In this document: positions 52,601 to 62,589 of the stretch, piece after piece
Layout: each line of letters begins with the position of its first letter
Numbering within the stretch: the first letter of the stretch is position 1
NCBI GenBank assembly: GCA_039654915.1
Contig: CM077599.1
Coordinates: 12,154,501-12,218,500, forward strand
DNA from: Aquilaria yunnanensis
Lineage: Eukaryota > Streptophyta > Magnoliopsida > Malvales > Thymelaeaceae
DNA length: 64,000 nt
Direction of reading: 5' to 3'
Program-made: the position numbers and the translations under genes
Notes under the pieces: generated by a model
Seen by the model: only the letters and a program-made list of their open reading frames with translations
Told to the model about the DNA's origin: nothing
The model's database searches: none

Positions 52601-52911
52601 GCATCTGATTGGTTCTGGAGCATGTTAGGATCAGATATCAAGGGAGCCACTAGAAGAGACTGTGGGCGGGAGTGTCTTGCATACACAATACCTAGTTTAA
52701 AGCGAGAACTTATCTGTGGCTCAAAGGAGGGAAGAACCACAGTAGAAGAAGAGGACAATGAGGACACAGGAAAGAAATGTTGATCTTCAAAGAAAATAAC
52801 ATTTCGAGAAATGCGTGTATGATGTAATGTAGGATCATAACAAACAAACCCTTTTTAACACACATTATATCCTAAGAAAGCACATCGAACCGATTGAGCA
52901 GATAATTTGTG

Positions 52912-54027
52912 TCACTCATGGGGAGGTAAATGAACAAAACACACGCAACCAAAGGTATAGAGGTTATCGTAACTAGGTTGCTTAGCAAATAGACGGAAGT
53001 AGGGATACTCCATATGTAGGACTTGAGAAGGTAAACGATTAATCAAGTAAGTAGCAGTTTTTAGAGCCTCTACCCAAAACATGGATGGAACATAAGATTC
53101 TAACAAGAGAGTACGCACCACATCTAGAAGGTGACAATTTTTACATTCAGCGACTCCATTTTGTTGGGGAGCAGAGAGACATGAACGTTGATGAATAATG
53201 ACCTTAGAAGCCAAGAAAGCCTGAAACTCAGTAGACAAATATTCACCACCAGAATTTGTACATAATGTCTTAATAGAAGCAGAAAATTGAGTCTCGATAT
53301 ACGCAAAAAATTCAATGAAAGTACGAAAGACCTCATATTTAGAGCGAAGAAAGTAGACCCAAGTAAATCTACTATGATCATCAATAAAAGTCACATAATA
53401 TTTAACTTTTTCATGTGAAGTAAACGGGGAAGGTCCCCAAACATCACTATGGATAAGATCAAAGCAATGAGTTGCTCTACTAGCATGTGAAGGGAAAGGA
53501 AGAGTTTTGCTTTTACCAAGTTTGCAAGAGGCACACTCAATAGATAAAGAAGAATGATTTTTATGACTAAGTAAACCAGAGTTTAATACATGAGATAAGA
53601 TATGAGTATTAGGATAGCCTAGACGATGATGCCACATCATACTAAGCTCTGAAACATCATTACACGCAAATGACTTAATAGAGGAAACTGAAGAAGAATC
53701 TGGAACAGCCAAAAATAGTGGAAACAAGCAACCCACTTTAGGTCCCTTCGCGATCGGCTCCCTTGTTACTTGGTCCTGTACAACACAACGAGCACTAGAA
53801 AAATTAACAGCACAATTGTTATCAACTAATTGACCCACAGAAATAAAATTTGTGGAAGGCTGAGGGGCAAGAAACATGTCAGTGAACTTAGAAGAGGCAT
53901 CTCCTATAGTAGCGATTGGCAAGGAACTGCCATTGGTAGTCTGAATAGTCGATTTACTAGCGTAAGGACAAACATGACATAAGGCAGTAGGAGTATTTGT
54001 CATGTGATTTGAGGCACCAGAGTCCAT
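52912..54027 (-). pseudogene. copia protease and integrase
   Basis: A 371-residue open stretch begins MDSGASNHMTN, the aspartic protease active site. It continues with the GAG-pre-integrase zinc region (HRLGYPNTHILSHVL ... CASCKLGK) and the integrase core (IHSDVWGPSPF, FIDDHSRFTWVYFL, QQNGVAE). The second catalytic Asp appears to be Asn: the text is CTNSGGEY where copia integrases carry Asp before the Gly-Gly-Glu run (codon near 53254). The conserved Arg after VAE is Cys. The integrase is therefore probably dead even where the frame is open. Confidence 0.85.
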
Positions 54028-54083
54028 ATACTAGAGTTTAGTTGAGGCTTTACCTTGGAATCCCATAGCTTATAATGCTGAAA

Positions 54084-55033
54084 CTAGCATCTATTGCACA
54101 ATTTCAGGTGTACAATAATTCGTTGGAAAAGAAGCAAGAGCTGAAGGAATAGCAGAAGAAGAACCATAATTGCAGAAGGTACAGTAACAAAAGTCTGAAA
54201 TGCTTGGGCCGGACAATTCTGGGGGCACATGTGACCTTTTTTGATAGTGTAACCCTTCTTCTTGCAATAAGAGCAATATTTCTGAGGGCAATTGACAGCA
54301 ATATGCCCATACTCCTTGCAGCAGAAACACTGCATGCTTTTAGAGTTCACAGGTGGTCCACGTTTTTGGGTAGCATAAGCCACAGTGGCTAATCCTAAAC
54401 TCCCATGGGATTGCTCACGAATAGCTTGAGCATTAAGACGTTTTTTCACAGAGTAACTCACCAAAACAGACATCAAGGGAGGGAACAGGAGATCTATTCA
54501 GCAAGGAGGATCGAACAGATTCAAATTCAGGACGTAGTTTCATAAGAAACTGATCACGACAACTAGTCTCATGAAGGTTCTGAACGACGGAGAGTGCAGC
54601 AAGAGGAACATCTGTGGTAACCAGATCAGCATATTCATTCCAGAGCGCCAGAAAACTCGAATATTAGTCTTGGATGGAAAGAGTGTCATGTTGAAACGTG
54701 GCAATCTCATGCTCTAACTGAAAACGACGAGCAGCATTGTCTTGATGATAAATCCTCTTTAAGTACGCCCACATGGTTTGTGCAGTGCGATAAGGCCTTA
54801 AGTTGGTGACAATATGTGGCTCGACCGAGCCAAGGAGCCAAGACATAATCCGAGCATTGAGCACAGCCCATAAAGGAGGAGACTCTGGATACTTGGATTT
54901 GTCCGAATCAGGAGCACAATCCGTGCCATTAATATGACCCCAAAGATCCTTTGAGGAAAAACTCAAATTGAAAAGCCCAAGTAGAGTAATTTTTGCCTGT
55001 AAACTTGGCACATACAGGTGCTGAATCCATCAT
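54084..55033 (-). pseudogene. copia gag (UBN2-type) with zinc knuckle
   Basis: The gag start MMDSAPVCAKFTGKNYSTW lies at 55033. Its frame is broken near 54985, and the text resumes as DLWGHINGTDCAPDSDKSKY and LWAVLNARIMSWLL down to about 54664. After another break the zinc knuckle CFCCKEYGHIAVNCPQ is at about 54340-54290. Gag would form the particle that packages element RNA. Confidence 0.8.
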
Positions 55034-55302
55034 AAACAGCGGTAGGCTGAAAGAGACTAGAAAGGACCACCGAAAAAGTTGCAACAAATGACCAGAGAAG
55101 GATCTTGCACCAAAAAAATTGGGACGACACTGAAGACACCGAGAAAATGATAGGAGATCACCGAAACAGAAAGTTTACATCAGAACCAGAACAGAAGCTA
55201 CTGGGAAGAGCTTGTTGAAACGGCACTGAGATACCAAAGCCGTGAGAGAAAAAAAAATAGACTAAAGAGCACTTGAGTTGATAGTCGATGGCTCTGATAC
55301 CA

Positions 55303-55543
55303 TGACAAAATTTGTGTGAATGACTGAATGCCTGATTTTCTATTCTGTGTACATTATATAGACTTTACAAGAATGTTGTACATGGAAAGTAAACAAGCCT
55401 TTGCATGATTTCATCCCTATACATGTAAACTATAATCTTGGCCATAATGTATTCTAAATAAAAAAGGAAAGTAGATTTGGACATCTGGACAGCAAAGCTG
55501 CCAAGGAAAGAAGATGTGGACAGCTGTTTGCTGTCCGTTGACA
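55303..55543 (-). repeat. 5' LTR of the copia element
   Basis: Intact TG...CA termini in this orientation, flanked on one side by the tRNA primer-binding site and on the other by the CTGAG duplication. Confidence 0.9.
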
Positions 55544-55988
55544 CTGAGATGGAGCTTGCAAAAGAAGTTAAGAAATACTTGAGCTCCAAGAAGGCAATAA
55601 GCAAGGCAATCTTGAAGACCTTGAAGGATTTGAAGCACAAGGAAAATAAAGAAAGCAGCTCCAGTGAACTAATTGACTTCTTGAGAGAGGTGGAAGCAGC
55701 CTCTTCAAGTGTTCTAGAATCATTGTTGTCCTTTCTAGCTGTCCTTTATAGCTTTTGCATAGCAGAAGAGTCAGATGTGAGGAAGATCAAGATCTGAATG
55801 AGATTGAAAATGCTGAACCTGCATTATTTTCAGTCATAAAATCTGGGCAAGAAAAGATCATGAAACAAAATGTACAGCATGAGTTGCAAAGAGCAGAATC
55901 TTGCATCCAAGACCTTGAAGAAGGGCTGGAGTGCCTTTTTAGGTGTTTGATTAGAGCCAGAGTCACTCTTCTTAACATTTATAACTAG

Positions 55989-56970
55989 CGGACTGGAGTT
56001 CCTTCTGTAAATCCCTGTAATACAATACAGAAAAAAAAAAAAAGACATGCTCTCTTTTTGGTGCACATTGTTTTTCTCTTTTTCCGTGTTCCCTCTTAAT
56101 CTTTTTCTTCAATTTTCTTTCCTACAACATCATCTATATCAATTGAAAATTGTTGAGCTCCAAAACACTAATAAGGAACCAAACTCATGCGAAGAAAACT
56201 TGAAGATGTCCCCTGGTTAAACTCATTCAAAGAAAACTTGTACCTTACGGATAAACAAGTACTTGCATCATATTGATTGCAAAATGACTGCTAGCTGAAT
56301 ACCCTGATATGAAAATAATTATATGTACACATCAGAAATCACACAAACTTACCATGTGGTATATGGATTGCCACAGAGATGCTCATTTACCTGGGAAAAG
56401 AAACAATTTTATTATTATTTTTATTTTATTATTATTATTTTTTACAATAATGAAAGGAAATGAAGTCAATTATGACAAGATGACTTGTCCATTACCATTA
56501 GTTTATTACTCATCAATATTTTATCAGCACATTTAAGATCTGATCACTTTGGGTTTTAATCTAGTTCTTGAAGCTTGGTTGATGGGAGACAAGCCAGGCC
56601 TGCAACTACTCATTTATTATCCTGCATTTTTAGAACCACCATGATGATAATAATGTGGAACCTGCTTCCCTGTTTCAAAGCAAATGTTCCGATCATTTTT
56701 TTCTCGTAACTGAAAAAAATAATGAATCAACTCGTGCGCCACTTACCTTATGATCATTTTGCTGTTGAATTTGATCTCGGACTCATAAAATATGGAAAGT
56801 TCAAGTGCATGAGATTCCTCATGTCTCCTCCATCTTCTAGGGACTAGGGAGGCAGGCCAAGCTGGTGCCACCCTTATGGTGTAGATTTATAGAGGGCTAC
56901 GTTTCATGCATGTGAAGATTATTGCAGACTAAAGTCCTCTGAGTTTTTAAAGTTCAAATACTTTGATTGT
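55989..56970. other. Spacer between DUF241 copies 2 and 3
   Basis: No gene. The stretch from about 56590 (GAGACAAGCCAGGCCTGCAA) to 56915 is duplicated with divergence before copy 4 (from about 58740), including CTCATGTCTCCTCCATCT and GGGAGGCAGGC. It is thus part of the unit that was tandemly copied. Confidence 0.6.
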
Positions 56971-57010
56971 TGAGTTGGAGAGATTGCTGGACAGGAGACA
57001 TACCTGGAAC
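56971..57010 (+). promoter_or_regulatory. Conserved upstream block of DUF241 copy 3
   Basis: TGAGTTGGAGAGATTGCTGG then ACAGGAGACATACCTGGAAC, about 148 bases before the ATG. A TATA-like TATATATTA follows at 57079-57087, 71 bases before the ATG. The same TATA context (CACC-TATATATTA) precedes copy 4. Confidence 0.55.
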
Positions 57011-57157
57011 AGTCTCGAGATGCGAATGAGCGTGATTATGAGGTTGAGATTCCTTTTGTCTGCCCTCTCAACTCACCGTATATATTAACCTGATGGAACC
57101 ATGATGAAGGCAATTCACCAGCTGATCACTTACTTTCTCTCACAGCAAAAAGAATCA

Positions 57158-57964
57158 ATGGCTGCCTCTGCCTTCCACACCCGCTCTAACAGCTTGCCTT
57201 CCAGGCCTCATCCTCTCACTTCATTGGTTGATGAGCAGCTGAGCAGATTAAGGGCATCTGAATCTGCCATCACATCAACTTCCTTGAACCTAAAGCTCAA
57301 CAGTCTCCAAGATTTGCATGTTTCTGTGGAGAAATGGCTTCAGTTGCCGTCCACTAAACAAATCTTGGAGAAGGAGAACACTGATGAGTTGTTGGATGGA
57401 TCTCTAAGGCTTTTGGATATATGCAACTCTGCCAAGGATTCACTCTCAAAGACAAGGGAGTGCTCACAAGAAATCCAATCCATTTTGCGTAGGAGGCGAG
57501 GATCTGAGATGGAACTTGTGAAACAAGTCAAAAAGTACTTGAGCTCCAAGAAGATGATAAGAAAGGCAATCTCGAAGGCCTTGAAGAACTTGAAGCACAA
57601 GGAAGATACGCACAGCCTCTTGGGAGAGGTAGAAGCAGTCTCTTCTGAAGTGCTACAATCATTGTTGTCATTCGTAGCTGGGCCTGAGCTAGAAAGGAAA
57701 AAGAATGGCTTCTCACTGGTTTCAAAGCTTTTGCACAACAAAACAGTCAGAAGTGAGGTAGAACAAGGTGTGAACGAGATTGTAGATGCCGAAGCTACAT
57801 TGCTTTCTCTCATGAAAGGCAAATCCGGCAAGGTCCAGATTGAAAATGTTCAAGCTCAGTTGCAAAAGTCAGAATCTTGCATCCAAGATCTTGGAGAAGG
57901 GATTGAGGGCCTCTTTAGGCATCTGATCAAAGTCAGAGCTACCCTTCTCAATGTCCTCAACTAA
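57158..57964 (+). CDS. DUF241 protein, array copy 3 (intact)
   Basis: This intronless gene encodes 268 residues. I choose the ATG at 57158 (MAASAFHTRSNSLPSRPHPL) over the in-frame ATG at 57101, because family members start at this motif and the TATA box is at 57079, downstream of 57101. Conserved text includes NTDELLDGSLRLLDICNSAK, QSILRRRRGSEMELVKQVKK and SCIQDLGEGIEGLFRHLIKV, ending ATLLNVLN. It should be soluble and helical. Its function is unknown, as for the family. Copies 2, 4 and 5 resemble it more than they resemble copy 1, so it is the best intact reference for the local array. Confidence 0.92.
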   Translation: MAASAFHTRSNSLPSRPHPLTSLVDEQLSRLRASESAITSTSLNLKLNSLQDLHVSVEKWLQLPSTKQILEKENTDELLDGSLRLLDICNSAKDSLSKTRECSQEIQSILRRRRGSEMELVKQVKKYLSSKKMIRKAISKALKNLKHKEDTHSLLGEVEAVSSEVLQSLLSFVAGPELERKKNGFSLVSKLLHNKTVRSEVEQGVNEIVDAEATLLSLMKGKSGKVQIENVQAQLQKSESCIQDLGEGIEGLFRHLIKVRATLLNVLN

Positions 57965-59078
57965 ATAGCCTTTTCATATAAGATGAAGCTCATTCTTGTA
58001 GATTAGTGAAGTCAATACATATGTACATGGTACTTAACCAATACAGAAAGAAATTAAAAAAAAATATTTTGGTGCACCTTTTGTTTGTTCTTTCCTTTTC
58101 CTTCCTAATATTTTCTTCAGTTTTCATTCTTACAATATTATCTATCTAACAAAAAAAATGAGTTTCTAACGTAAGAAATCATGACACTGTTAAACTAGAG
58201 CGAAGAAAACTTATTATTGGAGACAATCAAGAAATGGTCAGTGAATATCAAATTTTCCAGGATCCTAGTGGTGTATACTAATACTAAAAGGCTCATATTG
58301 TTCACACTGAATAATTTCTTAGATGATGGAACCATCAAAGTAGTCCTTTTGCTTTCTGTTACTAGGGTAGTTTTTTTTAATAAGGATAGAGCTGAATCCC
58401 TTTGAGAACAGAACAGAAACCCATGCAAAGACTTCTCACTTATCTGTTAGAATATGTCAGTTAAGCTAACCTTGATAAGCTGCTAGCTTAAAACTGATTG
58501 GAAAGTCCTTACATTCCCGTTTTCCCTAAGAAAAAGGAAAAGAAAATCATAGTTGGACAGTAGACACAGGAAGGGATTGAAGATGCTTATTGCTTGGGCC
58601 AAAAAAAGAAAAAGAAAAAAAAACAATAATGGATGAAAATAAAGTCAATCAACATGACAAGGTCACTCCAGCATTGTCAATAGTATATTACTTATCGTTA
58701 TCAACACATTACGTATTATTCTTGAAGCTTGATTGATAGGAGGCAAGCCAGGTCTGCAATCACTTATTTGTTATCCTGCATTGATGGAACCATCCTGTAT
58801 GATGATAAAAATCCGAATCCCGCTTGCCTATTTTGAAGCCATTGTTCAATAATTTGCTTTATATAACCGAATTTGATTTCAGATCCATGAAATATGGTAA
58901 GTTCAAGTGCATGAAATTACTCATGTCTCCTCCATCTCCTAAGGACTAGGGAGGCAGGCAAGGCTGTATTGCCTGATGCCACCCGTATGCTGCTGATTTT
59001 TATAGGTCTACATTTCATCCATGTAAAGATTATTGAAGAGTAAGTCATCTGAGCTTTAAAGCACAAATACTTTGATCC
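57965..59078. other. Spacer between DUF241 copies 3 and 4
   Basis: No gene. From about 58740 onward it repeats the upstream DNA of copy 3. The frames at 58195-58428 on both strands are unassigned. Confidence 0.5.
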
Positions 59079-59120
59079 TTGACCTGGAGAGCTTGTTGGA
59101 CAGGAGACATACTGGGAACA
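59079..59120 (+). promoter_or_regulatory. Conserved upstream block of the DUF241 stub
   Basis: Variant GACCTGGAGAGCTTGTTGGA then CAGGAGACATACTGGGAACA, with TATATATTA at about 59183-59191, in front of a gene that no longer exists beyond a few codons. Confidence 0.5.
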
Positions 59121-59263
59121 GCTGCAAGTGCAAATCAATGAGATTATGTGGTTGAGATTCCCTTTGTCTGCCTTCTCAACTCACCCTATATATTATGCAG
59201 ATGGAACCAGGTTGAATGCACTTAACCAGCTCATTATTTGCTTTCTATTCACAGCAAAAATCA

Positions 59264-59284
59264 ATGGCTGCCTTCAGCAGCTAA
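59264..59284 (+). pseudogene. DUF241 start-codon stub
   Basis: The upstream block, TATA box and leader (CAGCAAAAATCAATGGCTGC) match copy 3, but after ATG-GCT-GCC-TTC the sequence leaves the family and stops at 59282-59284. The rest of the gene has been deleted or replaced. A promoter without its gene remains. Confidence 0.75.
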
Positions 59285-60220
59285 GAAGTCCCTAATTTCA
59301 TCTTGGTAAAGTTTATGAAACAACTTGAAAGAAACTGTAACAATTTCTCCACTTGTCAGTATAGTAACTAAGGATTTTCTAATCTTTACCATGATTGTGT
59401 GACTGCCAGTCTGCCAGTGAGAACCCTGAAAAATATTGCTCTACTGTCGACCAACAAGCAATGTTGCTGAACAAGTTATTTAGTTGGAGTTTGGAGAGGA
59501 AAGGAGCAAAACCTAAAACGACCGCTGTAGGACAGATTCCATTTTAGCTGTCCAACTTGAAAGAGTTTGCTGAGCGCAAGCTGGTGGCTTGGTCTGTATG
59601 AATCCAAGGTCAGTCTCTATCCAAAACACACACGCGCACACAAGCACACCAACACACAAATACTGCTATCAGCTAACATTTCCATTTCTAAAGAGAATAG
59701 GAAAATCCTATTTCATTCATCTCAACTGCAAAAAATTGGGTGATTTTCAGTCTTTCTCATCCAAACAAAAGAAAAAAAATAAAAAATCAGTATGTCATTT
59801 TAAATCTTTGGACCTTGCCTTTCCCCAGCAGCCAGCAGCATAACTAAGTTGCAGAATTTTTTACAGAAGCATTCGTGCATTGCCGATAGTTTAGCAGGGC
59901 CTCATTTATGGACATGATTTTTTTTTTTTTTGGATATGATGGCAATGAAATTTGAAGCCTGTTTATGGAGGCTTGGTGGATGGGAAACACCAGGCCAGAA
60001 GAAGCAAGATAAGATGTATGTGGATCACGGTTCCATATTTAAGAGCAACTACTTGATGAGGTTCCTCATGTCTCCCCCATCTCCTAAGGAGACAGGCCAA
60101 GCTGTATCACTGAGCGCCACCCGTGTGGTGCAGATGTATATAGCACCAGAATTCCAGAGTATATAATGTTTATGACAGCTCTTCCATGTGAAGATTATTG
60201 AAGAGTAAGGGCTCTGAATT
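59285..60220. other. Spacer before DUF241 copy 4
   Basis: No gene was found. Near 60065-60115 the text CTCATGTCTCCCCCATCTCC marks another copy of the duplicated upstream DNA. Confidence 0.5.
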
Positions 60221-60262
60221 GTTTAGTTGGAGGGCTTGCTGGAGAGAATACATGTCGCGAAC
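60221..60262 (+). promoter_or_regulatory. Conserved upstream block of DUF241 copy 4
   Basis: Variant GTTTAGTTGGAGGGCTTGCT then GGAGAGAATACATGTCGCGA, about 152 bases before the original start codon (60414-60416), now separated from the gene body by the TRIM. Confidence 0.45.
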
Positions 60263-60416
60263 AGCCTCAAAATGCAAAGCCATGTGGTCATGTTGGGTTT
60301 GAGATTCCTTTTGTCTGCCTTGTCCACTCACACCTTACATTAAGCAGATGGAACCAGGTTGATGGCAATTAACCTGCTGATCATTCACTTCTTCTTAGCA
60401 GCAAAAGAAATCAATG

Positions 60417-61040
60417 TGTTAGGGGAGGTCTTAACCGGGAGATCCATCAAGCGAGATACAACATACAATCATGGCCTCACACATGTTCCCAAAAGCTTAA
60501 GCTATTGGGACAAGAGACCACAACCATATATATGTATCTCACTTGGGAGATTTACCAACCATGTGGGATAAGTCACTTGCATCCTTAACAATCTCCCCCT
60601 TGAAAGTGACTTCCCTAAGGCAAACATGGTCACCATACTCCCCCTTGAGCGAAAGCCTCGACGCACCAGGAGCATACTCAACTACGAGCACACACATCAA
60701 GAGCAAACTCTCCTCACGTCGTCCCATCGTGGGAGTCACAAACGCTCTTGGCAAATCATGTGGGTGGAGTAGCACATGATTCTCAACACTTTGCATCGTC
60801 AAACGAGTATCGGACTCCGGCAACACTAGCGTCGTTCCCAGCCGAACCATCGGCTCTGATACCACTTGTTAGGGGAGGTCTTAACCGGGAGATCCATCAA
60901 GCGAGATACAACATACGATCATGGCCTCACACATGTTCCCAAAAGCTTAAGCTATTGGGACAAGAGACCACAACCATATATATGTATCTCACTTGGGAGA
61001 TTTACCAACCATGTGGGATAAGTCACTTGCATCCTTAACA
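60417..61040 (-). mobile_element. TRIM retroelement inserted at the DUF241 copy 4 start codon
   Basis: Two 174-bp LTRs (60417-60590 and 60867-61040), both TGTTAGGGGAGG...CTTAACA, differ at one site that I can see (60467 A, 60917 G). The 276-bp middle has a primer-binding site TGGTATCAGAGCC (minus strand, about 60852-60864) next to the right LTR. A polypurine tract (AAGGGGGAGAT, minus) sits next to the left LTR. The TSD is CAATG (60412-60416 and 61041-61045). A 624-bp unit with LTRs, primer site and purine tract but no gag or pol is a terminal-repeat retrotransposon in miniature. The minus-strand frame at 60539-60865 is open for 108 codons but has no known domain. The near-identical LTRs indicate a recent insertion. 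Confidence 0.93.
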
Positions 61041-61042
61041 CA

Positions 61043-61578
61043 ATGGCTGCCTGTGCCTTCCACACCCGCTCTAACAGCTTCCCAGATCTGCCTCTACATC
61101 ATCTTCCTTGAACCAAAAGCTTAACAGCCTTCAAGGTTTGCATGATTCTGTAGAGAAATGGCTTCAGCTGCCATCTACTCATCAAAGTTTAGATAAGAAG
61201 AACGGTGATGAGTCGTTGGATGGATCTCTGAGGCTTTTAGATCTATGCGAATCTGCTAAGGATGCCCTCTCACGAACAAGGGAATGCGTAAAACAAATCC
61301 AATCAATCTTGCGCAGGAGGGGAGGGTCTGAAATGGAACTTGCGAAAGAAGTCAGGAAGTACTTGAGCCCCAAGAAGACAATAAGAAAGGCCATTATGAA
61401 GGCATTGAAGAACTTGAAGCACAGGGAAAATAAGCACAGCATCTTGGAAGAGGTTGAAGCAGTCTCTTCAAATGTGCTGGAATCATTGTTGTTCTTTGTA
61501 GCCGGGCCTAAGCCAGAAAAGAAGAAGAGTGGCTTGTCACTGGTTTCGAAGCTTTTGCACAACAAAAGAGTAAGATGA
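61043..61578 (+). pseudogene. DUF241 copy 4, internally deleted and truncated
   Basis: The TRIM target duplication recreates the start codon at 61043, giving MAACAFHTRSNSFP. A deletion of roughly 80-100 bases then joins the early codons (about 61083) to later family text out of frame. In the other frame the body is well kept: NQKLNSLQGLHDSVEKWLQL, DGSLRLLDLCESAKDALSRT and SEMELAKEVRKYLSPKKTIR. It ends at LLHNKRVR with a stop at 61576-61578, lacking the last ~75 residues of DUF241. Both the missing start region and the missing C-terminus argue against function. Confidence 0.88.
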
Positions 61579-61727
61579 AACTCCAAACTCACACCTGTAG
61601 ATACTTGTAGTCAGTCTATTACATATGTATGATATACTCTTACAATACAGAAAGAAATTGAAAAAAAAAAAAACATAGTACTACTTTTTATCCTGAAATC
61701 ATAGCCTTAAAGTTTTGCTCGAGTCTA
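61579..61727. other. Short spacer with copy-4 3' flank
   Basis: The text TATGTATGATATACTCTTACAATACAGAAAGAAATTG-type sequence (about 61620-61655) resembles the 3' flank of copy 3, so the lost C-terminus was removed by an internal deletion rather than by loss of the whole 3' end. Confidence 0.5.
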
Positions 61728-62262
61728 GAAAAATGGCTTCAGTTGCCATCCACTCAACAAATTTTGGGGGCATATATTGATGAGTTGCTGGATCGATCTC
61801 TTTTAAATTTAGGGCACTCTGCCAAGGATGCGCTCTCACAAACAAGAGAATTAATGCGTACAAGATAAGCAATCAATCTTGCGCAGGAGGAAGGATCCGG
61901 TATGGAACTTGTGAGCGAGAGAAGTCAAAAAGTACTTGAGATCCGCGAAGATAATAACAAAGGCCATCTTGAAGGCGTTGGAAGCACAAAGCATAGCTTG
62001 TTGGAAGAGGTTGAAGCACAAGGAAAGCAAAGCTTTTGCACAACAAGAGGGTCCGGTGTTAGGAAGCAAGGCCCGAACGAGATTGGGACCGCTGAAAGTA
62101 CATTGCCTTCTCCCATAAAAGACAAATCCAAGAAGTCCGAGTTTGAGAATGTTCAGACTGAGTTTCAAAGATCAGAATGCTGCATCCAAGATCTTGAAGA
62201 AGGGATTGAGGGCCTCTTTAGGCATTTGATCGAAGCAAGATTGCCCTACTTGTACATGATGA
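61728..62262 (+). pseudogene. DUF241 copy 5, highly degraded
   Basis: Family text appears in scattered frames: EKWLQLPSTQQILG-like at 61728-61770, DELLDRSLLNLGHSAKDALS near 61780-61835, a CGCAGGAGG...GGATCCGGTATGGAAC region near 61880-61905, and a well-kept end, SECCIQDLEEGIEGLFRHLI (about 62175-62235). It starts about 80 codons into the family, has many small indels, and diverges after the last motif. It is the most decayed member of the array. Confidence 0.82.
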
Positions 62263-62284
62263 GTTCAGATTTCTATACAAGATA

Positions 62285-62480
62285 ATTTTTCTGTTTCATA
62301 AAAATAAACCTTTTTATTATTTACAGTAATTAATTTATAATTTTAATTTTTAAAAAAATTATTATAAAAAATATAAATATTTTATATGAAAATGAAACTT
62401 TAAAAATTATAGTTTTTAATATAAATATATTCAAATCAAATTTTAATTAAAAAAATAAAATTAATATGAAACAGAGAGAG
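62285..62480. mobile_element. Stowaway-like MITE
   Basis: TA flanks (62283-62284, 62481-62482) and inverted ends: TTCTGTTTCATAAAAA on the left and the complement of TTAATATGAAACAGAGAGAG on the right. The interior is extremely AT-rich. Confidence 0.65.
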
Positions 62481-62589
62481 TATATAAAAACTATGATATT
62501 TCTGTAGATACATTTTCATAAACATAACAAAAAAAAAACTTAAAATCCCATTAAAGAAAATAGACTTCAACACTACAAGAAAAAGGTGC

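Larger units (their letters stand above)
50698..55543 (-). mobile_element. Ty1/copia LTR retrotransposon in DUF241 copy 2
   Basis: The element is 4,846 bases, on the minus strand. LTRs are 50698-50962 (265 bp) and 55303-55543 (241 bp); most of the length difference is a ~24-bp A-rich insertion in the left one. The right LTR begins TGACAAAATTTG and ends GTTGACA; the left one starts TTACAAAA, a changed terminus. A 5-bp TSD, CTGAG, flanks the element (50693-50697 and 55544-55548). A primer-binding site TGGTATCAGAGC (minus strand, about 55291-55302) is adjacent to the 5' LTR, as for initiator Met tRNA. A polypurine tract (TTTGAGGGAGGC, minus, about 50963-50974) precedes the 3' LTR. The gene order gag-protease-integrase-RT-RNase H is copia type. 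Stops and a catalytic change show that it is inactive. Confidence 0.93.
50343..55988 (+). pseudogene. DUF241 copy 2, broken by frameshifts and split by a copia element
   Basis: The left part (50343-50697) begins MATTSFHAHSNSFPSR and shifts frame near 50390, where one base appears to be missing. Family text then continues (ENADELLDGSLKLLDLCNCA) with a second one-base shift around 50675-50690. The copia element is inserted at the GSEMEL codons with a CTGAG duplication. The right part resumes at 55549 with MELAKEVKKYLSSKKAIS and runs to LREVEAASSSVLESLLSFLA. It then lacks about 15-20 codons and changes frame (about 55740-55760) before ESCIQDLEEGLECLFR and the normal end at 55988. At least three lesions besides the insertion make a working protein very unlikely. 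Confidence 0.9.

Noticed and set aside
57101..57157. Upstream in-frame ATG of DUF241 copy 3
   Set aside because: Other copies have no equivalent start, and the TATA box at 57079 would leave almost no leader.
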